Source of the DNA: Desulfobotulus alkaliphilus | GTDB taxonomy: Bacteria; Desulfobacterota; Desulfobacteria; Desulfobacterales; ASO4-4 | Assembly: GCF_007830435.1 (NCBI RefSeq) | Contig: NZ_VLLC01000031.1 | Coordinates: 1-37,502 of the forward strand | Direction of reading: 5' to 3' | DNA length: 37,502 nt | Part shown: positions 27,501 to 35,075 of the stretch, piece after piece | How positions within the stretch are numbered: the first letter of the stretch is position 1 | How the letters are laid out: every line of letters begins with the position of its first letter | Notes under the pieces: generated by a model | What the model was told of the DNA's origin: nothing | The model's database searches: none | What the model saw: only the letters and a program-made list of their open reading frames with translations | Translations under genes and position numbers: made by a program

Positions 27501-29591
27501 CACTTCATGACCGATTGCAAAACGCATGTTTATTTTTGATAATGCTTCGGTATCCGTTGTGTGTATCCATTTTTGCTGTTCAGCAAGCCGGGTATCTTGT
27601 TGGGGAAATGTTGCATCAAACATGTCATAGAATACGCGGATAGTGTGAACAAGGTACATTACATGGTTGTGGTGACGGACTGCAAATGTGGGGGCTTTTG
27701 TGGAAATGACCATATCATAGGAGCTGAGATCCAGCTCTTGTGTTTTTATATAACCCTTTTGAATGCTTTCAAAGCTGGATTCATCAAACTCAAGGCTAAG
27801 GATTTCAGCATCGCAGCCCAGATCCGTCAGTGCCTTTACCAGCCCGGAATAGAGTCTTTCAGCGCCTCCCTGCGTTCCGTCAGGTGATACCGGAGTCAGA
27901 ATGGCTATTCTTTTTTGGTTCTTGTAATTTTCATTGGATTTTCTTTGATTTTTTTTAAAAAGGTGATTGTTTGATTCGGGATCTGATTCCTTGCTCTCAG
28001 TGCCATGAAAGGTAAGCAGCCCTTTGATAAGGGCAAACTGCCGCAAATGAGCAAGCAGGGCGGGAAATCTCCGGAGGCGGGCAGTCAGCCAGTACCGGAG
28101 GCCGGGTCTGCCCAGGGCAAAGCGCATCAGTCCGGCAAGTATCGGTCGCAGACAGGCTTTTATGATGCGGAAGGGAAGAGCCAGCAGCCAGCCTGCAAGC
28201 AGACGCAGCCAACGGAGTGGTGCCGTAAGACGCCAGGAAGAACTGCTTAAAAGATCACTGACACGCTGTTCTGCAGAAGTGGCGCGCAGGTGCCAGTGAT
28301 GGGCATTCTCCACAGACTCACTGAGCTGGCGGGTGATGCCATCCGTTTGTGTACGCAGCGTTTCAATTTCAGCCTTGTGGATATCGTTGTGGTGGCGCAG
28401 CTCCTCCAGCTGAATTTTCAGTTCACCGGCTTCCTGCCTGCTCCCTTCCAGCTGTTGCTTCAGTTCCTGAGCATTTTGTGTCAGCGCAATCTGTTGCCCA
28501 CGGAGTTTTTCAGCCTGTCTGGCCAGCTCTTCTTTGTCTTTTAGGGTAAGTTCATAGCGGACTTCCATTTCTGCGGCACGGATACTGATCTGCCGAAGCT
28601 CTGTTTCTGACTGCCGGGCACGGTTTTCTTCCTCCTCAGCACGCCGGGTCCACTGCAGTCTCTGCTGGTCCAGCTGCCCGGCAAGGGTTTCGGTTTTTGC
28701 TGCCCGCACCTCCGCTTTGTGAAGTTCTTCAAGGAGTTTTCTTGTATCACCCTCTTGCTCAAGGATTCGGGAGAGAGAATGGCGCAGTTCGTATTCCTGT
28801 CGGGAGAGTTCTTCCATGCGGTGTGTTATCCCTTTTAATTCCTTTTCTAAAGCCTGATCATAGCGTTCTGCAATCTGATTCAGTGAAATACCGTAGTCCG
28901 TTTCAAACAGGGAATCAAAGGATTCAGTGATTTCACGGGTAGCTGGTTTTTGTGCCACGATGGCATAGTCGGGGCTTACGCCGCTCAATACATGGAGCAG
29001 TCCGGGGCGTTCCATGGTGTGGAGCGTCGGGTTTTCCTGTAGTCGTAGTATTTTATGGCGAAAAAAACCGGTCAGCTCGGTGACAAAGGAGAGCAGGGTG
29101 TAGGGTACCGGCCGGATATGCGTAGGGTCAAGGAAAAAATAGTGGGTACCCACCACCAGATTTTCAGCATTGGGGGTTTCAAGGATCAGGAGACCACCGG
29201 GTCTCAGCACCCGGAGAGCCTCTTCAACCAGAGTCTGCGCACGGCTGAAATCTATGTGCTCAATGATATGGAAACCGGTTACTACGCTCAGGCTGCTATC
29301 GGGCTGAGTCTGCAGGGCTTCGATGGCATCCCATTGAACTGTGTCGAGATTGAGCTGGTGGCAGGCTTCGAGCATGCCGCTGTCCAGATCTACACCACAG
29401 GCCTGAACCCCAAGGCGTCTCATGAGTACCAGCCACTCACCCCGTCCGCAGCCAAGATCAAGGGCTGTGCAGGGGGTATGCAGCAGCTTAAGCTTTTCGA
29501 TAAAGGGGGTGTATGCTTCAAGGCGTCCGAGGATCAGCTCCTGCGAACCTCTGTAGCGGTTTTCAAAGGCGCGGTAAAAATTAGAACTCAT
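24513..29591 (-). CDS. Fusion of methyltransferase, coiled coil and three GT4 domains (WbdD-like)
   Basis: 1692 residues from ATG 29591, which overlaps the wzt stop as ATGA (a GTG at 29600 would add 3). Order, in residue numbers counted from that GTG: SAM methyltransferase about 20-220 (LDLGCGRGEWL, HIIEH); long coiled coil about 245-450; a basic hydrophobic segment about 452-530 beginning SSSSWRLTAPLRW; a hydrophilic linker about 531-560; GT4-1 about 563-900 (GRLHAWKRVDLAI, EDYGYVTLEA); GT4-2 about 913-1315 (DSHNIEKR, GSGTNIKMFDFMAAG); GT4-3 about 1330-1690 (GFLRKHKGVRTL, EGGSASASDCFAVG). It recalls WbdD/WbdA of E. coli O9a, where methylation ends the chain and the coiled coil measures its length, but in one protein. 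Confidence 0.9.
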   Translation of the reverse strand: MSSNFYRAFENRYRGSQELILGRLEAYTPFIEKLKLLHTPCTALDLGCGRGEWLVLMRRLGVQACGVDLDSGMLEACHQLNLDTVQWDAIEALQTQPDSSLSVVTGFHIIEHIDFSRAQTLVEEALRVLRPGGLLILETPNAENLVVGTHYFFLDPTHIRPVPYTLLSFVTELTGFFRHKILRLQENPTLHTMERPGLLHVLSGVSPDYAIVAQKPATREITESFDSLFETDYGISLNQIAERYDQALEKELKGITHRMEELSRQEYELRHSLSRILEQEGDTRKLLEELHKAEVRAAKTETLAGQLDQQRLQWTRRAEEEENRARQSETELRQISIRAAEMEVRYELTLKDKEELARQAEKLRGQQIALTQNAQELKQQLEGSRQEAGELKIQLEELRHHNDIHKAEIETLRTQTDGITRQLSESVENAHHWHLRATSAEQRVSDLLSSSSWRLTAPLRWLRLLAGWLLALPFRIIKACLRPILAGLMRFALGRPGLRYWLTARLRRFPALLAHLRQFALIKGLLTFHGTESKESDPESNNHLFKKNQRKSNENYKNQKRIAILTPVSPDGTQGGAERLYSGLVKALTDLGCDAEILSLEFDESSFESIQKGYIKTQELDLSSYDMVISTKAPTFAVRHHNHVMYLVHTIRVFYDMFDATFPQQDTRLAEQQKWIHTTDTEALSKINMRFAIGHEVAERLRYWNGVDAEILHPPIDLKGLYNAEYGDYFFMPGRLHAWKRVDLAIKAVKGSCLPMRLVISGTGEAEQGLKDLAGGDPRIEFLGYVNDETLKKLYASALAVPFIPIREDYGYVTLEAFASEKPVITCTDSGEPNQFVTDGHTGFVCDPDEKSLRTAFEKLWNNRELAKTLGKAGYAKTAKIQWPEVASRLLEAGGFSTRFGQIKKDNKKLKVAILDMQPIIPAVGGGRLRLLGLYHALGNHLEARYIGTYDWQGEKYRRHHITPTLEEINIPLSNKHHAAAAKACKKAGNRIVIDMLFPKQAHLSPEYTEEVISTVRWADIVVFSHPWVAPLVEDKILQDKVVVYDSHNIEKRLRAQILDKNDPFQLEIIEEVARTEQLAGDRADLILACSDEDVHGFMDEYNWKKTRIKVFPNGVFTDNIMPPSPDQKNKARKQLNFKTKQSLTAFFIGSNYAPNLEAANTILDIIAPECPDVHFVIAGSVCNGIKSSPPENVSLVGYVSDEQRTDWLHTSDFAINPMISGSGTNIKMFDFMAAGLPVITTPTGARGITTKDVAGILLAEIEDMSSLIKGMHGQSKKLDELGSQNRLLVEELYSWEKISPRLGREFRKLWISKSRTLTLDKKKKTYKIAHLSTTGLKCGIGEYAKKIAETLYDHGCSNLILTCVSALEKKNPLENTPDHIISWYLDNKKWTGTFFKDDIFDQLTSWGSEAIIIQYHPAFFSEKMLLSLTGKCVRHRIKPLIIVHNYTSTSADAFSTLNQLGIVLFSHRKSEIIEAEKDGVLLDFLPLGIDHQEPLKTKNIYDRDMSKTPPVIVTNGFLRKHKGVRTLISAMKKVLSEFPGTKLKIQCALYPSEDSREELLACKKMVHTLGLEHAVNFDTRFLEKKEVLEKLSNCDLAVLPYLSSDEGGSASASDCFAVGLPVIVSTAKIFDEIRDAAFTVEPDADRIAEAILKILNSPDKYHALSCASVGYASENSWKNVTASCLMAMEQS

Positions 29592-30805
29592 CGTCTGCAC
29601 TCCACATGTGGCGGCATCCAGGCGACACCCACAAAGGTTGGATGTGACGTATTGACAATATTGAACATCAGGGCCATATCAAGCCAGTGATAATTGCGTT
29701 CAAGGTGGGTGTCTGCAATGTGCAGGGCGGCAGACACCGAGTAGGAACCCAGCCCAAGCCGTGCAGGAAAACGGAAACGGTACTCAAGTTTTTCCCCAGC
29801 CCGGAGATCGTACTGGGTCTGGTTAAGATAGAAGGTGTTGGTTCCGTAAATCTGCTGGCCGAGGCGGTCTTTGATCACATAGCCCAGCACCAGTTCAGGT
29901 ACAGGCTGATGAATTTCTGCTTTGATGCACAGGCAGATATCTTCGCCTACGGTAACATATTCTATGGGTTCATTGTGGATATTACGAAGGCTGATTTCAG
30001 TAATTTTAGCCTCTCCCGTTCCAGAGCTGGTCTGGGTGCTGCCGTTATCAAGGCGGCGGACCTCTACCGTGCTGTTTTCTTTTTCGGCAATAATGGCATT
30101 GTACAGATCAATAACTTCTTCCGGCGGACCATCTTTGATAACCGTGCCGTTTTCCAGAAGAAGGGTGCGGGTACACAAGGCCAGTATGGATGAAGGGTCA
30201 TGGGTCACAATCAGCAGCGTGGTGCCCTGTTTCTGAAATTTTCGGATGCGTTCAAAGCTTTTATGCTGGAAATAGGTGTCTCCCACGGAAAGGGCTTCGT
30301 CCACAATCAGAATTTCGGGACGGAAGGCCGTTGCTACGGCAAAGGCCACACGCACCTGCATACCACTGGAGTAGGTGCGCACCGGCTGATCGAAGTATTC
30401 GCCGATTTCTGCAAAGGCCTCAATGTCCGGCATGGCTTCCATAATCTGTTTGTGTCCATAGCCCATGAGTCCGGTGGAATGGAGGACGTTTTGCCGCCCG
30501 GTGAGTTCGGGGTTGAAGCCCATGCCCAGCTCCAGAATAGCTGCCGTACGGCCCTTGACATGAACTGTGCCTTCCGTTGGCTGCAGGGTACCGGCGATCA
30601 TTTTCAAGAGGGTGGATTTGCCCGCACCGTTTTGTCCCATGATGCCTATGGCTTCGCCGGGGCGGATATCAAAGCTGATATGGCGAAGTACCCAGCATTC
30701 TTCCGAAGGCCTTGCAGGTAAGCCAAACCAGCCTGCAAAGCGACGCCATTCCGAGCGGTAGGTCCGGTAGGCCTTTCCGAGATTTTGAACGCTCAGCAGT
30801 GTCAT
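29588..30805 (-). CDS. wzt: ABC exporter ATPase with glycan-recognition C-terminal domain
   Basis: 405 residues. The ATPase domain fills the first about 240: Walker A GQNGAGKST (57-65), signature YSSGMQ (145-150), Walker B ILIVDE (165-170), then the switch histidine in VTHD. The C-terminal about 150 residues are a beta-rich domain like that of O9a-type Wzt, which binds the modified non-reducing end of the finished polysaccharide. This fits the methyltransferase in the next gene. Its ATG overlaps the wzm stop (ATGA, 30802-30805) and its stop overlaps the next start, so all three are probably translationally coupled. Confidence 0.95.
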   Translation of the reverse strand: MTLLSVQNLGKAYRTYRSEWRRFAGWFGLPARPSEECWVLRHISFDIRPGEAIGIMGQNGAGKSTLLKMIAGTLQPTEGTVHVKGRTAAILELGMGFNPELTGRQNVLHSTGLMGYGHKQIMEAMPDIEAFAEIGEYFDQPVRTYSSGMQVRVAFAVATAFRPEILIVDEALSVGDTYFQHKSFERIRKFQKQGTTLLIVTHDPSSILALCTRTLLLENGTVIKDGPPEEVIDLYNAIIAEKENSTVEVRRLDNGSTQTSSGTGEAKITEISLRNIHNEPIEYVTVGEDICLCIKAEIHQPVPELVLGYVIKDRLGQQIYGTNTFYLNQTQYDLRAGEKLEYRFRFPARLGLGSYSVSAALHIADTHLERNYHWLDMALMFNIVNTSHPTFVGVAWMPPHVECRR

Positions 30806-31596
30806 AGCGCATCCACCATTTCAGGGGCTGCACGGCGGAACATGAAGAGGCTGAGAAGAAGAAGCGTGACCGCAACCCCCATGGTGATGACAATGGACTG
30901 AATGGGTGGGGGGGTGCCATAAACCAGAACATTGTGATAGGCACTGACGATCGGCAGCATGGGATTGTATGCCAGAATGCCCTGCAGGGTATCCGGTACA
31001 ATTTCTATTGGATAAACAATGGGAGTAAACCAGAAGAGTGCCTGAAGAATGATGGGGGTTATCTGGCCGACATCCCGTACAAACACATTAAAAGTGCCGA
31101 GAATCAACCCTGCTCCCAGTGCCAGTGAAGCATTGACCATTGTGAGCGGGATGAGCCACAGCACTTCAGGTCCGGGTACGTGGCCCAGCAGTGCAAAAAC
31201 GACAAGCACTGCTGCCAGCAGAAGTGTGTAGTTCAGCAGGCATGAGCCTGCAACGATTACCGGCATGGTGATTCGGGGAAAACGTATTTTTTTCATAAGG
31301 TTGCCATTATCTATAAAAAGGGTGAGGCAACGGCCGATGATTTCGGTAAACAGGCTCCAGGCGGTGATACCTGCCGTGAGATAGAGCGCATATGCGTATG
31401 GGTTATCAATTCCCGGAAGTTTGGCAGCCAGTACATTGGACAGGATAATGGCATAAATGCCTACCTGGGCAAGTGGGTTGATGACCATCCACAGCCCCCC
31501 CAGCTTGCTGCGGGCAAAACGGGCAACGAACTCATTGCGTATGGATGAAAAAATAAATCCCCGGTAGGCCCAGATGCTGTAAAAAAAAGTAAGCAT
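30802..31596 (-). CDS. wzm: ABC-2 type polysaccharide exporter permease
   Basis: 264 residues from ATG 31596, the normal size for Wzm. Family features are SSIRNEFVARFARSKLGGLWMVINPLAQVGIYAIILS at the N-terminal side, then six hydrophobic segments and the late LFWFTPIVYPIEIVP. With Wzt it would carry an undecaprenyl-linked glycan across the inner membrane. A longer frame from TTG 31683 exists, but its extra 29 residues are not family-like. The ribosome binding site for 31596 is weak (AGGA 11 bases away). A 9-codon ORF at 31629-31658 with a good AAAGGA site lies in the leader and may couple translation. Confidence 0.9.
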   Translation of the reverse strand: MLTFFYSIWAYRGFIFSSIRNEFVARFARSKLGGLWMVINPLAQVGIYAIILSNVLAAKLPGIDNPYAYALYLTAGITAWSLFTEIIGRCLTLFIDNGNLMKKIRFPRITMPVIVAGSCLLNYTLLLAAVLVVFALLGHVPGPEVLWLIPLTMVNASLALGAGLILGTFNVFVRDVGQITPIILQALFWFTPIVYPIEIVPDTLQGILAYNPMLPIVSAYHNVLVYGTPPPIQSIVITMGVAVTLLLLSLFMFRRAAPEMVDAL

Positions 31597-31738
31597 AATG
31601 AAGTCGGTCCTGAATAAAGCCCGCAGTTTTAGCTGCCTAAGGGTTGGTCTGCTTCCATTATAATGATTTCCTTTGTGAAACAAGGTTTTTTCGGGTAGCA
31701 GGGATAGGGTATGTCCTGTATGTCACAGGCAGCAGATG

Positions 31739-31765
31739 CTTATACCAAGTCAGGTCAGCCGTCAA
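31739..31765 (-). promoter_or_regulatory. Predicted promoter of the wzm-wzt operon
   Basis: Read on the minus strand: TTGACG (31765-31760), 15-base spacer, TATAAG (31744-31739), preceded by TGG to give an extended -10 (TGGTATAAG). The spacing is short, but the extended -10 compensates. It points toward wzm, about 140 bases from the start, in the divergent gap with the type I secretion operon. Confidence 0.45.
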
Positions 31766-31893
31766 GCATGGAGCCTGCCCGTCCGTTGCTCAGCGCTTTT
31801 ATGACGCGAGGACAGCTTGTGAAGTTGCCCGGGAGTTATGCCTTTCCTTTATGGGGGATGGTTTTCGGGGCCATGACCATGGTGGTTTTATGA

Positions 31894-31923
31894 TTGACAC
31901 CCGCCCTCTGAAGGGTCTATGAA
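31894..31923 (+). promoter_or_regulatory. Predicted promoter of the type I secretion operon
   Basis: Consensus -35 TTGACA (31894-31899), 18-base spacer, TATGAA (31918-31923), about 45 bases before the TTG start of the TolC-like gene. The spacer contains CCCGCCCTCTGAAGGGT, a small imperfect palindrome that could serve as an operator. Confidence 0.5.
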
Positions 31924-31968
31924 CATGGCGGCTTATGAGGTACCCCATTTCACACGAAGGACAGTCCC

Positions 31969-33264
31969 TTGCAATTTCTCTTTATTCCCCTTTTCATTTT
32001 ATTCTCCCTTTCTGCCCATGCCCAGCCCCTTGATCTTGTGGAGGCATGGCGTCTTGCCCTTGAAAACGATACCCGTTATCAGTCAGACCTCCATGAAAAA
32101 AGGGCGGCAGATACCCTGAAGGCGCAGGGTCTTGCAGGCCTCCTGCCGGATTTTTCCGTCCACGGGAGTTTTACCCACTCGGATTCCGACCGCTTTAATA
32201 AATATGAAACCCGCAGTTATGGGGTTACCCTGCGCCAGCCCCTGATTCATCCGGAGCGTTATTTCCATTACAAAAAGACCGGGTTTCAGGCGGAGGCGGG
32301 TGGTGTGGCCTTTGCCATTTCCGCAGCAGAGCTGAAACTCCGGGTGGCGGAAGCCTATTTTGACCTTCTGGCCGCAGCCGATCAGGAGGCTTTGCTTCTG
32401 GCGGAAAAGGGAGCCGTTGCCCGTCAGCTGGAACAGGCCCGTGCCATGCAGGCAGGAGGCCTTGTGGACCTTGCGGATCTGCACGAAACCATGGCCGTAT
32501 ATCAGGATGTCCTTTCCCGTATCACCGAGGCTGCCAGTACCCGTCGCATCCGGGAAGGAAACCTTCACAAAATTACCGGTGTTCCCGTTTCCGGGCTCTA
32601 TGCCCTGAGTGAAAGTGCGCTCTTTGATCTGCCGGAGCTTTCCCTGGAAGACTGGAAGAATATGGCCCTGAAGCACAACCTTACTATCCGTTACAGGGAA
32701 TTTCAGCTGGATATGGCAAGGCAGGACCGAAACATGGCTGCCTCCCGTTACGGCCCCACCGTGGAGGCGGTGTTTCAGTACAGGGATACCAATGAGAGTA
32801 CCCACTACAGGGGTGCCGAAGATACCATAGCCAGTGCCGCCGTTCAGATGAACTGGCCCCTTTTTTCCGGTGGAAGCACCCGGGCAAGGGTGAAGGAAAC
32901 CCGTGCCATGATCGACAGGTATCTTTCTGATCTGGAAGGAGCCAGGCGGGAGGCGGAGCACAGGGTCAGTGAGGCCTATGCCAACATAGAAGGGGCCGTG
33001 GCCCGCATGAAGGCTCTGGCGGAGTTTCTCCATGCTGCGGAGGTGGCACTGGAGTCCGTGGCCCGGGGGGTAGCTGCCGGGATCAGAACCCCTGTGGATG
33101 TGCTGGATGCGGAGCGGCGCATCTATGATACAAGAAACCGCCTGCTGAAGGCCCGTTATGATTATGTGGTCAGTCACCTTGCCCTGCTTTTCCATGCCGG
33201 CGTTCTGGGAGATGATGATCTTGAAACCTTCAACCGGATGCTTGCACCCGCAATAAAAGAATGA
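31969..33264 (+). CDS. TolC-family outer membrane channel of a type I secretion system
   Basis: 431 residues from TTG 31969, with AAGGA 7 bases upstream. Residues 1-18 are a clean signal peptide ending SAHA before QPLDL. The mature part has the two internally repeated TolC halves: LDLVEAWRLALENDTRYQ... with the SYGVTLRQPLIHPERY strand region, and later MARQDRNMAASRYGPTVEAV followed by NWPLFSGGSTRARVKE, alternating with long helices. It should form the trimeric outer-membrane duct. Gene order TolC, ABC, adaptor is that of PrtDEF-like systems with the outer protein moved first. Confidence 0.93.
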   Translation: MQFLFIPLFILFSLSAHAQPLDLVEAWRLALENDTRYQSDLHEKRAADTLKAQGLAGLLPDFSVHGSFTHSDSDRFNKYETRSYGVTLRQPLIHPERYFHYKKTGFQAEAGGVAFAISAAELKLRVAEAYFDLLAAADQEALLLAEKGAVARQLEQARAMQAGGLVDLADLHETMAVYQDVLSRITEAASTRRIREGNLHKITGVPVSGLYALSESALFDLPELSLEDWKNMALKHNLTIRYREFQLDMARQDRNMAASRYGPTVEAVFQYRDTNESTHYRGAEDTIASAAVQMNWPLFSGGSTRARVKETRAMIDRYLSDLEGARREAEHRVSEAYANIEGAVARMKALAEFLHAAEVALESVARGVAAGIRTPVDVLDAERRIYDTRNRLLKARYDYVVSHLALLFHAGVLGDDDLETFNRMLAPAIKE

Positions 33265-33279
33265 GGGAAAACTTAGCAG

Positions 33280-35001
33280 ATGAATAAAAAGAATCCAAAG
33301 GCAGGACAGGAGCAGAAGGGTGAACTTGCCAGCCTGCTCCTTACCTTTAAAACCACCTTTTTTTCTCTGGGCATATTCAGTTTCATCATTAACATGCTCA
33401 TGATCGTGCCTGCGGTATATATGCTCCAGATCTATGACCGGGTGCTCATGAGTGCCAATCAGACCACCCTTCTTATGCTCACCCTTGTTGTGCTGCTGAT
33501 GTATGTGATTCTGGCGGCGCTGGAAGGGGTCCGCAGCCGGGTCATGGTGCGTGCGGGCAATAAAATGGATGCCCAGATCAACCACCGGACCTTTGACACG
33601 GCCTTTGAAAAGGCCCTGAGGGGGGCTTCCGGCCGGGCCGGGCAGACCTTCAGCGATATGACCAATGTGCGCCAGTTCCTCACGGGTAACGGCCTTTTTG
33701 CCTTTTTTGATGCCCCATGGGCACCCATCTATCTTTTCATCATTTACATGCTCCACCCCATGCTTGGTGTTTTTTCAACGGTGGCTGCCCTCATTCTCAT
33801 TTTTCTGGCCTTTGTCACGGAATGGGCCAGCCGCGCACCTCTGGGGGAGTCCAACAAAGCCTACAATTCGGCCAACACCTTTGCCAATATGAATTTCCGC
33901 AATGCCGAGGTCATTCAGGCCATGGGCATGCTGGACAATGTCCGTCGCCACTGGAAGCCCAAGCACGATGCCCACATTTCATGGCAGGCCATCGCCAGCG
34001 AGCGGGCAGGTACCATACAGGCCTTCACCAAGTTCATTCGTTTAAGTGCCCAGTCCCTCATTCTGGGCCTTGGTGCCTATTATGTGATCCACCATGAAAT
34101 CACAGCCGGTATGATGATCGCAGGCTCCATTCTCATGGGAAGGGCGCTGGCTCCCGTGGAACTGCTCATTGGCACATGGAAGCATTTTGTGGGGGCCAGA
34201 GGGGCCTATCAGCGGCTGGAGGAGCACTTTGCCCTCTTCCCCGAAAGGGAAAAAAGCATGAAGCTGCCCCCGCCCAAAGGACATATTACCTGTGCAGGCC
34301 TTGTTTCCGTTGCACCGGGTACCAGCACCCAGATCCTTAAAGGCCTTTCCTTTGAGGTCCATCCCGGTGATACGGTGGGGATTGTGGGGCCAAGTGCTTC
34401 GGGCAAGTCCACCCTGGCAAGGCTTTTGGTGGGCGCATGGTTTCCTGCCCACGGAGCCATCCGTCTGGATGCGGGAGAAATCCATGCCTGGGATAAGGAG
34501 CAGCTTGGGCCCCACATCGGCTACCTTCCCCAGGACATAGAGCTTCTGGAGGGCAGCGTTGCCCAGAACATTGCCCGTTTCGGAAAGATTGATTCCGACG
34601 CCGTGGTGGATGCGGCGCAGATTGCCGGTGTCCATGAAATGATTCTCCAGTTTCCCGATGGCTATGAAACCTATATCGGCGAAGGCGGTACCGTGCTGTC
34701 CGGCGGCCAGCGCCAGCGCATCGGCCTTGCCAGAGCCATATATGGTCACCCCGTGCTTCTGGTGCTGGACGAGCCCAACTCCAATCTGGATGATGCCGGA
34801 GAAGAGGCCCTTGTTCAGGCACTGGCCCGGATGAAAAAGGAAAAACGCACCATCTTTGTCATTACCCACAAGACCAGTGTGCTCACCATGGTGGATAAGC
34901 TCATGATGCTTTCCGCAGGCCAGATTCAGGCCTTTGGTCCCAGAGATGATGTGCTGCGCTGGATACAGGAGCAGCGACAAAAAGAAATACAGGCAAAATA
35001 G
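33280..35001 (+). CDS. Type I secretion ABC transporter (PrtD/LapB-like family)
   Basis: 573 residues: a transmembrane domain (hydrophobic segments at about 27-50, 62-80, 136-156, 160-180, 255-285) followed by a nucleotide-binding domain with Walker A GPSASGKST (370-378), signature LSGGQ (473-477), Walker B VLLVLDE (492-498) and the switch region VITHKTS. There is no N-terminal C39 peptidase or C39-like domain, as in PrtD, so the substrate should carry an uncleaved C-terminal signal. It starts 15 bases after the TolC-like gene. Confidence 0.95.
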   Translation: MNKKNPKAGQEQKGELASLLLTFKTTFFSLGIFSFIINMLMIVPAVYMLQIYDRVLMSANQTTLLMLTLVVLLMYVILAALEGVRSRVMVRAGNKMDAQINHRTFDTAFEKALRGASGRAGQTFSDMTNVRQFLTGNGLFAFFDAPWAPIYLFIIYMLHPMLGVFSTVAALILIFLAFVTEWASRAPLGESNKAYNSANTFANMNFRNAEVIQAMGMLDNVRRHWKPKHDAHISWQAIASERAGTIQAFTKFIRLSAQSLILGLGAYYVIHHEITAGMMIAGSILMGRALAPVELLIGTWKHFVGARGAYQRLEEHFALFPEREKSMKLPPPKGHITCAGLVSVAPGTSTQILKGLSFEVHPGDTVGIVGPSASGKSTLARLLVGAWFPAHGAIRLDAGEIHAWDKEQLGPHIGYLPQDIELLEGSVAQNIARFGKIDSDAVVDAAQIAGVHEMILQFPDGYETYIGEGGTVLSGGQRQRIGLARAIYGHPVLLVLDEPNSNLDDAGEEALVQALARMKKEKRTIFVITHKTSVLTMVDKLMMLSAGQIQAFGPRDDVLRWIQEQRQKEIQAK

Positions 35002-35048
35002 TAAAAGGGGTCAGTCCCTTTTTTTAAAAGGGGGCTGACCCCTTTTAC
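35001..35048. repeat. 48-bp near-perfect hairpin between the ABC and adaptor genes
   Basis: GTAAAAGGGGTCAG (35001-35014) and CTGACCCCTTTTAC (35035-35048) are perfect inverted 14-mers. Inside them CCCTTTT (35016-35022) pairs with AAAAGGG (35026-35032), leaving a 3-base loop. The left arm begins on the last base of the ABC stop codon. There is no T-run, so it probably stabilises or processes the polycistronic mRNA. Its GGGGTCAG wording is typical of dispersed intergenic repeats. Confidence 0.8.
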
Positions 35049-35075
35049 GCTACGAAGAGTGTTGAGAGGATTTCC

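Noticed and set aside
31711-31893. 60-codon plus-strand frame in the wzm/TolC gap
   Set aside because: It ends in a hydrophobic stretch and could be a gene remnant, but it has a poor ribosome binding site, covers the predicted wzm promoter and matches nothing I recognise.
32083-33756. 557-codon minus-strand open frame opposite the TolC-like gene
   Set aside because: Antisense shadow of two clear coding genes; the composition is Gly/His-rich without any domain.
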